Assembly: GCA_035286365.1 (NCBI GenBank)
Contig: DATHJZ010000112.1
Span: 1-12,064, forward strand
DNA: 12,064 nucleotides
Direction of reading: 5' to 3'
Source: CADEED01 sp035286365
GTDB taxonomy: Bacteria; Pseudomonadota; Gammaproteobacteria; Steroidobacterales; Steroidobacteraceae
The position numbers were made by a program, and so were the translations under genes. Each line of letters opens with the position of its first letter. Position 1 is the stretch's first letter. Below are positions 1 to 5,698 of the stretch, one piece after another. Below the pieces are notes generated by a model. It was not told the origin of the DNA and searched no databases. It saw only the letters and a list, made by a program, of their open reading frames with translations.

Positions 1-1
1 A

Positions 2-25
2 TCTCCGGCGAGGACTTCACGGAGA
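2..25. other. Small inverted repeat at window edge, downstream of tRNA-Val
   Basis: Six-base arms TCTCCG (2-7) and CGGAGA (20-25) flank a 12-base loop. The element lies about 40 bases beyond the 3' end of the minus-strand tRNA, where a terminator or the start of another gene would be expected. No T-tract can be seen because the window ends, so a terminator role is only a possibility. I see no gene in bases 1-62. Confidence 0.2.
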
Positions 26-62
26 CGATAGCCATTTGGAGCGGGTCAGCCTGTAAGGGAAT

Positions 63-137
63 TGGTAGTCGCGAGTGGGATCGAACCACCGACCACCTCC
101 ATGTCAAGGAGGTGCTCTACCACTGAGCTACGCGACT
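63..137 (-). tRNA. tRNA-Val, anticodon GAC
   Basis: The reverse complement folds into a complete 75-nt tRNA. It has acceptor stem AGTCGCG/CGCGACT, D arm GCTC-AGTGGTA-GAGC, anticodon arm CCTCC-TTGACAT-GGAGG, a 5-nt variable loop, T arm GGTGG-TTCGATC-CCACT with one G-U pair, discriminator A and a genome-encoded CCA. The anticodon GAC (window 103-105) reads the valine codons GUC and GUU. All stems pair and T54-T55-C56 are present, so the gene looks functional. It is transcribed toward the left edge, away from all the protein genes in the window. Confidence 0.97.
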
Positions 138-154
138 GCCGCAAGAGGCCGCGA

Positions 155-183
155 AGGATACTGGAGGGTGCCGGACGAGGAAA
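155..183 (-). promoter_or_regulatory. Possible promoter of tRNA-Val
   Basis: On the minus strand a -10-like TATCCT (160-155) is preceded by 17 bases and a weak -35-like TTTCCT (183-178). The bases after the -10 are GC-rich (TCGCGGCC), as is usual at stringently controlled stable-RNA promoters. The hexamers match the sigma-70 consensus at only 4/6 and 3/6 positions, so this is tentative. Confidence 0.28.
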
Positions 184-207
184 GTGGGGAAAGCGATTCA
201 ATGCCCC

Positions 208-244
208 AAATCCCGGATTTGCGGCCTCGGGGTTCCGAACCCCG
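208..244. repeat. Two adjacent short palindromes upstream of the DUF4184 gene
   Basis: AAATCCCGGATTT (208-220) and CGGGGTTCCGAACCCCG (228-244) are each perfect palindromes around a single central base, seven bases apart. The half-site GAACCCCG of the second recurs directly at 246-253. They lie between the tRNA gene and the GTG start at 319. They could be protein-binding sites or a small hairpin pair in the leader transcript; no T-tract follows either, so they do not look like intrinsic terminators. Confidence 0.5.
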
Positions 245-255
245 GGAACCCCGAC

Positions 256-285
256 CCGGCACCGCTTGAGCCGGCACCGCTTGGT
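256..285. repeat. 15-bp tandem duplication in the leader of the DUF4184 gene
   Basis: The 13-mer CCGGCACCGCTTG occurs at 256-268 and again at 271-283, with a period of 15 bases. It lies in the leader just upstream of the ribosome binding site. Two units suggest a recent slippage duplication or a paired binding site; nothing more can be said from the sequence. Confidence 0.6.
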
Positions 286-308
286 ACGCTCGTGAGTCTT
301 CGTCAACC

Positions 309-313
309 AGGAG
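309..313 (+). promoter_or_regulatory. Ribosome binding site fixing the GTG start at 319
   Basis: AGGAG lies five bases before the GTG at 319. The conserved DUF4184 N-terminus begins directly at this codon, so this site decides against the upstream in-frame ATG at 184. Confidence 0.75.
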
Positions 314-318
314 CCCGC

Positions 319-1074
319 GTGCCCTTCACCATTTCACACGCCGCCGCGGTACTGCCGCTGCACGCCCAAGGCAAATACCCGTTGCCATTGAGCGCGTTGA
401 TGATCGGCAGCATGGCGCCCGACTTCGGATATTTCTTCTCGCTCGCGACGAACCGTCACGTGACGCACAGCTTTGCCGGGCTGTTCATCTTCGCCTTGCC
501 GGTGGGATTGTTGACCTGGCTCTTCTACGTTCGAATTCTCGAAAAGACGACGATCACGCTGCTGCCCGATGCCTGGCACGCGCGCTTCGCCCGCACCGAG
601 GCCGTCACGCCGGCGCTCATCGCACGCGCATCGCTCGCCATAGTCCTGGGCGCAACTACCCACATCCTCTGGGACGCTTTCACTCACCGGGCAACGTTTG
701 CAACGCACGCCTTTCCCGCACTGCTAGGACCCACGCCCGGCCTTGACTGGCTGCCGCTCTATCATTTCCTGCACGGATTGAGCTCGGTGGCGGGGCTTGC
801 GATTCTCGCCATGTGGGCCCGTCACCTGCGCCGCCAGCCTGCGAAGTTGCTGATCCGCCCCTTCGAGATCAGCGAGCAGGCGCGGATCGGGGCAGTCCGC
901 CTGCTCGGCCTGCTTTCGCTGCTCGCCGGTTTGGCCTACTGGTTGCCGCACGCGCATGCGCGCTACGACGCGCAATTGTTCTTCGCCGCCGTGGGTCTGA
1001 TGTCGGGGTTCTTCGTCGCCTGGTGCGGCATTGCCGTCTGGATGTGGAGCGGCGCGCGCGCGGCGCGTCGTTAG
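319..1074 (+). CDS. DUF4184 family integral membrane protein
   Basis: The product is 251 residues from the GTG at 319. It opens with PFTISHAAAVLP, the typical start of DUF4184 proteins, followed by LMIGSMAPDF (about 27-36) and a THSF segment (about 49-52). Several hydrophobic stretches, at about 50-70, 100-120, 150-166, 192-210 and 220-243, indicate a multi-pass inner membrane protein. His and Asp residues sit at recurring positions (H7, D35, H50, and the H115-xxx-D119-xxx-H123 cluster). That pattern resembles the membrane-bound metal-dependent hydrolases of the YdjM/DUF457 type, so a metal site is plausible, but no substrate is known. The in-frame ATG at 184 would add 45 residues that do not look like protein and cross the repeats upstream, so I reject it. 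The gene stands alone and converges on the gene ending at 1091 with 16 bases between the stops. Confidence 0.85.
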   Translation: MPFTISHAAAVLPLHAQGKYPLPLSALMIGSMAPDFGYFFSLATNRHVTHSFAGLFIFALPVGLLTWLFYVRILEKTTITLLPDAWHARFARTEAVTPALIARASLAIVLGATTHILWDAFTHRATFATHAFPALLGPTPGLDWLPLYHFLHGLSSVAGLAILAMWARHLRRQPAKLLIRPFEISEQARIGAVRLLGLLSLLAGLAYWLPHAHARYDAQLFFAAVGLMSGFFVAWCGIAVWMWSGARAARR

Positions 1075-1090
1075 GTCGCGGCACATTTCA

Positions 1091-2284
1091 TCATTTCTTC
1101 TTCGTTTTCTTGTTGATGATGTCGATCATCTTGCTGACCGCGGAATCTGCATCGGTCGGCACGCCGGCATCATTGAGCGCCGCCGCGGCGCTGCCTGCCG
1201 CCGTGCCACCAGCCCCACCCGCAACGGCCGCTCCGGAGAACGTCCCGGGCGCCAGCCGCTCGTAACTCACGCTGTTCTGGCGCACCGACTTCACCACCTG
1301 CCCCGGTTGGATCTCGATCTCCTCGATTACCACGTTGTAATTCCAGTTCTCGCCGATCGGCGGAACCGCATTGAACCGCACGATATTGAACGTCGCACTG
1401 CGCGTCTGTCCCGGCGCCAAACCGAACTGCGTATCGGCGCTGCGCCCGGCCACCATGCCAATGCCCTTGACGCTCGTGTCGTGAGTGCCCGGCCGTCCCC
1501 AGGTGAAGCCGTTGCCGAAATTGTCGACCGCCGCGCTCGATCCGCTCTGGTACGCGAGGATCACGGGCCTGTCGCTGATGTTGCGAAAGCGGATGTTGAG
1601 GGCCACGAAGTGGTGCCGCGCACCCTTCACCATGGCGGTCGGAGTCACCTGCATGACCTCCGCGATGAATGCTCCCGCGTTGTAGCAGCGCGGCGATCCG
1701 CCGCACGGCTCGGCCGGTTTCGCCGCCGGCGCAGTGGTGCCCGTGGCTGCCGTGACCGGCGCCGCCTTCTGCCCGAGCGATGCGAAGTGCACCGCGTGTT
1801 CCTGGCCGAGCTTGAATTGATCCGCGCCGGTCGGCGTCAGTTCGCGAATCGCAAGATCCAACTCGAAACTCACGCCCGGCTTGTTCTTGCCCGCGTCCCA
1901 CGACAACTCGAAGCGCGCGTCACTGCCCTCGCCCGGCGGCAGCGTGAACTTCGGATCGAAGTTCGTGCCTGCGATCTCGCCAATCGCCCGCACCGCATTT
2001 GGTCCCGGCACCATGTATCGATTGCCGAGCTCATCCAGCGCGACTCCCGACTCACTCACGTATCCGAGCGTGAGCGGCTTTCCGGTCTTGTTCTCGAAGT
2101 GCACGGTCGCCGTCAAGACGCGATTCGTGCCCTGCTTGCTGCTGCGCAGGCCGGTGACCGTCGCGACGAAGCTGCGCGTTTCCATGCAGCTCGCCTGTGG
2201 CGCGCATTTCGGCGTTGCGGTGTTTGCGGAGAGCGGCGCCATCGCGCCGAGTGTCGCTAAAATCCAGGCGATACGATTGTTCAT
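1091..2284 (-). CDS. Exported protein with two tandem copies of one domain
   Basis: The product is 397 residues with a Sec signal peptide at about 1-23 and no lipobox, so it is probably periplasmic or secreted. The mature part holds two repeats. Repeat A (about 27-165) and repeat B (about 194-345) each start with a Cx5C pair (C27/C33 and C194/C200). They share an IRFRN/VHFEN-type strand, a D-(E/N)-(L/F)-G-N turn (84-88 and 254-258) and an IG-(x)2-AG ... (L/P)-(P/A)-PG segment (101-118 and 275-292). This looks like a beta-sandwich of the kind seen in exported DUF4352-like proteins, though I cannot assign a named family. An Ala/Pro/Thr linker (about 172-192) joins the repeats. The tail is Gly/Ala-rich and ends in a short charged helix with KKTKKK. 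GAGG lies six bases before the ATG. It is the last gene of the operon, eight bases after the lipoprotein gene upstream. Function unknown; binding or scaffolding in the envelope is a guess. Confidence 0.85.
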   Translation of the reverse strand: MNNRIAWILATLGAMAPLSANTATPKCAPQASCMETRSFVATVTGLRSSKQGTNRVLTATVHFENKTGKPLTLGYVSESGVALDELGNRYMVPGPNAVRAIGEIAGTNFDPKFTLPPGEGSDARFELSWDAGKNKPGVSFELDLAIRELTPTGADQFKLGQEHAVHFASLGQKAAPVTAATGTTAPAAKPAEPCGGSPRCYNAGAFIAEVMQVTPTAMVKGARHHFVALNIRFRNISDRPVILAYQSGSSAAVDNFGNGFTWGRPGTHDTSVKGIGMVAGRSADTQFGLAPGQTRSATFNIVRFNAVPPIGENWNYNVVIEEIEIQPGQVVKSVRQNSVSYERLAPGTFSGAAVAGGAGGTAAGSAAAALNDAGVPTDADSAVSKMIDIINKKTKKK

Positions 2285-2292
2285 GACGATCC

Positions 2293-3054
2293 TCAGGGTT
2301 GCTGCGCAAGCTGCACGCGGCCTAACAAGGTGCCGCCGCGGTTCTCGCGCAATTCGTATTCGATGACGTTGGCGGTGATCGTCCCGCCCTCGGGCGCGGC
2401 GTGGACGTCACGGATCTGCAGCAGCGCGTCGATGGACACATCCGACGAGAACCCGATCCGGTCGCGAACTCCCTGCGCCTGGGCCGCGGGCACCTTCCAG
2501 GTCTGCGCGCTGCGAGCGTTGCCGAACTTGAGCGCGACCTTCTGGCCAAACGCTTTGAACTCCACCACCGAGCTCGGCGCCAACGCCCGTACGTTGAATT
2601 CGCCATACGTCGCGTCGTACTCGCTCAGGTTGGCGTGCATCGAGAGGCGAATCGAGCCGACGTCGTGCACGCCCTTGACGCCCGCTTCCAGCTCGCGGCG
2701 CACGAGGTCGCGCGCCGCCGGCTTCTCGATCGCAGTCGCCATGCGCACACGCATGTCGTCGTCGAGCCATTGGTCGAGCGGCGGCGCAATGCCGGCGAGG
2801 TCGTAGTACAGCAGCACCATCGTGCTGCCATCGGGATTGATCAGCTCACCCGTGCGGCCGTGCAGGCTTGGGGTCTGCGCACTGGCGCGGTCGGTTGACG
2901 GCACGTGCGCCGCGTTGCTACCCGAGCCGACCGCCGCCGGGCCAGCGACACTGGCCGCGCCGGGCGCATCCGTCCGGCTGCAGCCCGCGGTCAGCACGGC
3001 TAACAACCCTGCCGCCGCGAACCGCGCGACGTCGCGATTAAAGCTGCGGGCCAT
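2293..3054 (-). CDS. Putative lipoprotein of unknown function
   Basis: I choose the ATG at 3054, giving 253 residues, because GAAGA lies six bases before it and a lipoprotein signal peptide follows at once: basic N-terminus, hydrophobic core AAAGLLAVL, then LTAGC with the lipidated Cys at 25. Another ATG at 3060 is possible. The longer frame reaching 3240 only adds Arg-rich shadow of the upstream gene. A low-complexity linker (about 26-62) precedes a folded domain (about 63-253) with no further cysteine. That domain is rich in alternating beta-like segments, such as the region of STMVLLYYDL (77-86) and the closing IEYELRENRGG (231-241). The gene overlaps the end of the upstream lipoprotein gene by 17 bases, which suggests translational coupling. 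I do not recognise the family. Anchoring in the inner or outer membrane cannot be decided; residue +2 is Ser, which favours export to the outer membrane. Confidence 0.82.
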   Translation of the reverse strand: MARSFNRDVARFAAAGLLAVLTAGCSRTDAPGAASVAGPAAVGSGSNAAHVPSTDRASAQTPSLHGRTGELINPDGSTMVLLYYDLAGIAPPLDQWLDDDMRVRMATAIEKPAARDLVRRELEAGVKGVHDVGSIRLSMHANLSEYDATYGEFNVRALAPSSVVEFKAFGQKVALKFGNARSAQTWKVPAAQAQGVRDRIGFSSDVSIDALLQIRDVHAAPEGGTITANVIEYELRENRGGTLLGRVQLAQQP

Positions 3055-4003
3055 CGGCATTCTTCGCGGCTTCATCGACCTGGGCTTTGCGGCGCGCCAT
3101 CTCGCCATTCTCGAGCGCCTTCTCCGTTTCAGTGATCGCCTGATAGCCCGACGCCTGGTCGGCGACGCCGACCTCGACGTACTTGGCCAACGCCGGGTTC
3201 TCCTGCATCGGCCAGACCTGCGCGGCCACGACCAATCCACAGTCGGGCGAGAAGTTGGTGCCGCCGTCGGGACTCGACATCGCCGTGCATTGATTCGCTG
3301 CCGGCGACGTCTCGGGAACGAAGCGTCCCTGGGGATCGTGGATCCACGTGAGCGTGATCACGTGGGGCGCCGTCTGGTTGCGCGTCGGCGCGCCGTACTT
3401 CTTGATCAACGCCTGCGCGACGCTTTCCATGGTGGGATTGCGGCCCTGCGCGAACCACTCGCGGCGGGCGGCGGCGATCACGCGTTCCTGGGCCGGCAGG
3501 CCCATCGTCGAGACGTACCACCTCGACTGACCCGGCTTCATGTCCTCGCGGACCGCGTTGCCGGAGCGCGCCATGAAATCGTCCTGCATCTCTTTCATAA
3601 TCTGCTGCGACGTCTTCACCACGCGCGGTTCGGCAAAGTTCGCGGCAAAGCCCTGGCGAATCGTGGCGCCGTAGGTCTTGATGTTGAAACGTTGCGAGGT
3701 ATCGGTGGTCGCCACCAGCAGTTCGCCAGAGCACAGCACGACATTCGTCGCTTCCTCGAAGGACAGCCCCGGCCGCACGCCGACCACGTCGTCGACGGGC
3801 GCATTGTCCGCGCGCGCTGGCGTGTCGATGTCCGCCGGGCAGTCGACATCGCCGCGCGATTCCTCGGCGACCTGCTCGGCCGACGCGTCGCCGCTCGGTG
3901 GCGGCCTGGCAGCGGCAGATCCACCCGGTTGATTCGGGTTGCCACCACCGCAGGCGGCTAACAACCCGGCGAGCGCGAGAGCGGTTGCGAATCTTGCGTG
4001 CAT
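3038..4003 (-). CDS. Putative lipoprotein of unknown function
   Basis: The product is 321 residues. The signal peptide ends in a canonical LAAC lipobox, so Cys18 is the lipidated residue, followed by a Gly/Pro/Ser linker (about 19-48). The mature domain begins with a DDVVGVRPGLSFEEA segment (71-85), a pattern seen at the start of several small envelope domains. It carries four further cysteines (C55, C91, C239, C255) that could form two disulfides. A basic and acidic helical tail (about 285-320) reads as a coiled-coil-like segment (TETEKALENGEMARRKAQVD). GGAG lies seven bases before the ATG. The start is three bases after the DUF4282 stop and the end overlaps the next gene, so it is firmly inside the operon. 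I do not recognise the family. Conserved spacing of the cysteines in homologues would test the disulfide idea. Confidence 0.85.
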   Translation of the reverse strand: MHARFATALALAGLLAACGGGNPNQPGGSAAARPPPSGDASAEQVAEESRGDVDCPADIDTPARADNAPVDDVVGVRPGLSFEEATNVVLCSGELLVATTDTSQRFNIKTYGATIRQGFAANFAEPRVVKTSQQIMKEMQDDFMARSGNAVREDMKPGQSRWYVSTMGLPAQERVIAAARREWFAQGRNPTMESVAQALIKKYGAPTRNQTAPHVITLTWIHDPQGRFVPETSPAANQCTAMSSPDGGTNFSPDCGLVVAAQVWPMQENPALAKYVEVGVADQASGYQAITETEKALENGEMARRKAQVDEAAKNADGPQL

Positions 4004-4006
4004 GGC

Positions 4007-4288
4007 CTATCTCCGCGTCTGGTCAGGAGCGACAACGAGGCGTTGCACGTTCTCGTTCAGCTTGAAGAGCACGATCATCAGCTCGCACCAAATGCGTGCG
4101 GCGATCGCGCCGCCGAGCGTGATGCCGATCGCGCGCATGAACGTGCCGAAGTTCATGTACTGAAAGCCGGTGTAGATCAGCGTGCCGAGGCCAGCGACCA
4201 CGCAGGCCAGCAGCAGCAGCCAGTAGACGACCGTGATCACCTTGGGCGTCAGCATGGCGTCGAAATACAGGACGTTTCGCAGGTTCAT
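4007..4288 (-). CDS. DUF4282 domain small membrane protein
   Basis: The product is 93 residues with two transmembrane segments (about 17-40 and 48-75) joined by a short loop. The LYFDAMLTPK start and the closing CELMIVLFKLNEN (68-80) are the hallmark ends of DUF4282, a family of unknown function in bacterial inner membranes. The length fits the family. A strong AAGGGAG site lies before the ATG. It is the first gene of a four-gene operon whose other members are all exported, so it may anchor or recruit them at the inner membrane; this is inference from position only. The coding start overlaps one arm of a 12-bp inverted repeat that extends into the divergent promoter region. Confidence 0.9.
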   Translation of the reverse strand: MNLRNVLYFDAMLTPKVITVVYWLLLLACVVAGLGTLIYTGFQYMNFGTFMRAIGITLGGAIAARIWCELMIVLFKLNENVQRLVVAPDQTRR

Positions 4289-4353
4289 CGCAGCTCCCTT
4301 CCGCTTGGCGGTTATGGTTGTTTCGCTAAAGACGTTGGCCGCTGCGAAACGTC
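4271..4353. repeat. 12-bp inverted repeat with a third half-site
   Basis: GACGTTTCGCAG (4271-4282) and its exact reverse complement CTGCGAAACGTC (4342-4353) are separated by 59 bases. A third copy of the core, GTTTCGC, lies between them at 4320-4326 and forms a 7-bp inverted repeat with 4344-4350. The left arm is inside the first codons of the DUF4282 gene and the right arm is in the divergent promoter region. Three copies of one core around a divergent promoter look like operator sites, or recurring GAAAC-type promoter elements. The regulator is unknown. Confidence 0.6.
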
Positions 4354-4514
4354 AGGAAGGAGTGGTGCCGCAGGAAATGGGGCCTGACCCCGTCTTCTTC
4401 TCCTGACGATGGCGGCCGCCACGCGTCTTTTGGTCATGAAACCCGGATCGCTTGCGCAAAGGATGGGCTGCGGTAGGCTTAGGCCGGACTACGCGCGACA
4501 GCCGCAGACCCGGG
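4289..4514. promoter_or_regulatory. Divergent intergenic region between the lipoprotein operon and the sigma operon
   Basis: These 226 bases must hold the promoters of both operons. On the plus strand a weak sigma-70-like pair exists: TTGCGC (4452-4457), 16 bases, TAGGCT (4474-4479), each matching at 3/6. On the minus strand CATAAC (4312-4307) is the best -10-like match and has no convincing -35. A GAAAC core, often part of ECF -35 elements, occurs on both strands within the inverted repeats, but I find no clear partner -10 at the right distance. I could not settle any promoter here by eye. Confidence 0.4.
4350..4408. repeat. REP-like element with nested inverted repeats
   Basis: The core GGGGCCTGACCCC (4379-4391) is a near palindrome; on the minus strand it reads GGGGTCAGGCCCC followed by ATTTCC. 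This resembles the dispersed GGGGTCAGRCCCC hairpins found in many proteobacterial genomes and often linked to REP-associated tyrosine transposases. An outer pair, CGTCAGGA (4350-4357) and TCCTGACG (4401-4408), encloses it. The outer arm shares four bases with the right arm of the 12-bp inverted repeat. No transposase gene is present. It could act as a hairpin insulating the two divergent operons. Confidence 0.5.
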
Positions 4515-5135
4515 GTGCGTCTGGACAAGAACAATTTCATACGAGCGTGCCGCGATGGGGGCGCCGCCATCGAGCTGGCGTTGCGCAATCTCGATCGCGA
4601 TTTTTTCGCAGTTTTATATGCGCGCTCGATGCGCATGATCCGCAATCCCGATGCGGCCCGCGATCTCGTGCAGGACACCTTTATAAAGGTGTGGCAGCGC
4701 TGCGCGAGTTTCCACGGCGACTCCGAGCTCTTGCCCTGGATCGAAGCCATCCTGCGTCACGGCGTGCTCGACTGGCTGCGCCGCAGTGGACGCGAAGTGC
4801 CTTTTGACGAAGGCGAAGCCATGAACGTCGAGCTGGCGGTGCGTGTGGTCGAACTCTCGCAACGCGACATCGCAACCCCGGACGATCAACTGCGACGCCA
4901 GCAGCTAGCGGACTGTTTCCAGAAATGCTGGGCGCGCTTCGAAGCGGCCGCGCCCTCACACGCGGCGGTGATCTCCTGGATCGCCGCCGACGGTTTATCG
5001 CACGAGGAAATCGCTGCGCTGCTCGAGCGCTCGCCGGGCGCGACGCGCGAGTTCATCTCGCAGTGTCGGAAACGCGCGCGCGTGCATCTGGCCGAGTGGT
5101 ACGAACTCGCCTTCGGCATTGAAGGAGAATCATGA
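4515..5135 (+). CDS. ECF-type RNA polymerase sigma factor
   Basis: From the GTG at 4515 the product is 206 residues, typical for an ECF sigma factor. Region 2 covers about 29-90, with DLVQDTFIKVWQ at 50-61 and LLPWIEAILRHGVLDWLRR (72-90), which bind core polymerase and the -10 element. Region 4 covers about 130-192 and contains the helix-turn-helix core GLSHEEIAALLERSPGATRE (160-179). The recognition helix departs from the usual GTVKSR pattern, so its -35 specificity may be unusual. No strong Shine-Dalgarno lies before the GTG; the only earlier in-frame start, a TTG at 4452, adds an Arg-rich stretch outside the fold and has no better site. The stop overlaps the next start (ATGA), so synthesis with the putative anti-sigma factor is coupled, a common arrangement for sigma and anti-sigma pairs. 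Confidence 0.88.
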   Translation: MRLDKNNFIRACRDGGAAIELALRNLDRDFFAVLYARSMRMIRNPDAARDLVQDTFIKVWQRCASFHGDSELLPWIEAILRHGVLDWLRRSGREVPFDEGEAMNVELAVRVVELSQRDIATPDDQLRRQQLADCFQKCWARFEAAAPSHAAVISWIAADGLSHEEIAALLERSPGATREFISQCRKRARVHLAEWYELAFGIEGES

Positions 5136-5698
5136 GTCAGGATGACGATCAGGATTGGCTCGATGCCCTCGCCGGCCGCGGCACCGCGGCCTCACCCACG
5201 GGGCGCGAGGCGGAAGTCCTGCGTGCGGCGCTGGGCGATGCGCGCCAGTCAACGACCGAAGTCGCCACGGACGAAGTCGGCGCCGCGCGGCGTAAAGTCG
5301 CGCTCATCGAACGCGCCGTGCAGGAAGGCCTGATTGAGCGTGCGCCGCGCCGCTTGAGGCGCTGGCAGTTGCCGCTCGCGGCCAGCATCTTGTTGGCCAT
5401 TGGGGCGGGCATCTTCTTCCGCCCGCAGGTCACGGACGATTCCGGCGTCGTGCGTGGCGACGAACGCGGCATCGTGCGCCTGACGGCCGCCGATCCTGCC
5501 CGCCTCGAGCGCGACATCCTCGCGCAGCTGCGCGCCGCGGGCGTGGAAGCGACGGGATACGAAGCACTCGACGTGCACGGCATCGATGCGGATCTCGCGC
5601 TGCCGCTGTCGCCCGAGGTGCAGCGCATCCTCGACACACAGGGCATTCCCGCGCCGGCCGACGGCGTGTTGCGGATCGAGATCCGGAGATCCGAATGA
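5132..5698 (+). CDS. Single-pass membrane protein, putative anti-sigma factor without zinc motif
   Basis: The product is 188 residues. An acidic N-terminus with DWLDALAGR (8-16) and the EAEVLRAAL helix (26-34) are followed by a charged helical stretch. A single transmembrane segment lies at about 79-96, preceded by RRLRRW, so the N-terminal part should be cytoplasmic and the C-terminal 90 residues periplasmic. This topology, together with its place directly after a sigma gene, fits a membrane anti-sigma factor. It has no cysteine at all and therefore lacks the HxxxCxxC motif of zinc-binding anti-sigma domains. The periplasmic part (about 105-188) contains a DPARLERDILAQLRAAGVEA helix (121-140) and ends with a predicted strand (IEIRRSE). 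AGGAG lies six bases before the ATG. ATGA overlaps at both ends tie it to the sigma and CHAT genes. The anti-sigma role is inferred from order and topology, not from a recognised domain. Confidence 0.75.
   Translation: MSQDDDQDWLDALAGRGTAASPTGREAEVLRAALGDARQSTTEVATDEVGAARRKVALIERAVQEGLIERAPRRLRRWQLPLAASILLAIGAGIFFRPQVTDDSGVVRGDERGIVRLTAADPARLERDILAQLRAAGVEATGYEALDVHGIDADLALPLSPEVQRILDTQGIPAPADGVLRIEIRRSE

Noticed and set aside
63..137. Attachment site of an integrated element at tRNA-Val
   Set aside because: I found no second copy of the tRNA 3' end in the window and no integrase gene.
184..318. Upstream ATG start for the DUF4184 gene
   Set aside because: The extra 45 residues include the tandem repeat, resemble no protein, and the family motif and ribosome binding site begin at the GTG at 319.
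1075..1090. Bidirectional terminator between the DUF4184 gene and the duplicated exported protein gene
   Set aside because: Only 16 bases separate the stops and no stem-loop with a T-tract is visible there.
3055..3240. N-terminal extension of the second lipoprotein to 3240
   Set aside because: The added 62 residues are Arg/Ser-rich shadow of the upstream gene and would bury the lipoprotein signal peptide.
1031..3961. Long plus-strand frames (1031-2260 and 2822-3961) opposite the lipoprotein operon
   Set aside because: The minus-strand frames have signal peptides, lipoboxes, ribosome binding sites and operon spacing; the plus-strand frames are Arg-rich and have none of these.
4352..4750. A minus-strand frame running from inside the sigma gene through the REP-like element
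   Set aside because: It is antisense to sigma region 2 and ends in the repeat; composition is Arg/Ser-rich with no motif.
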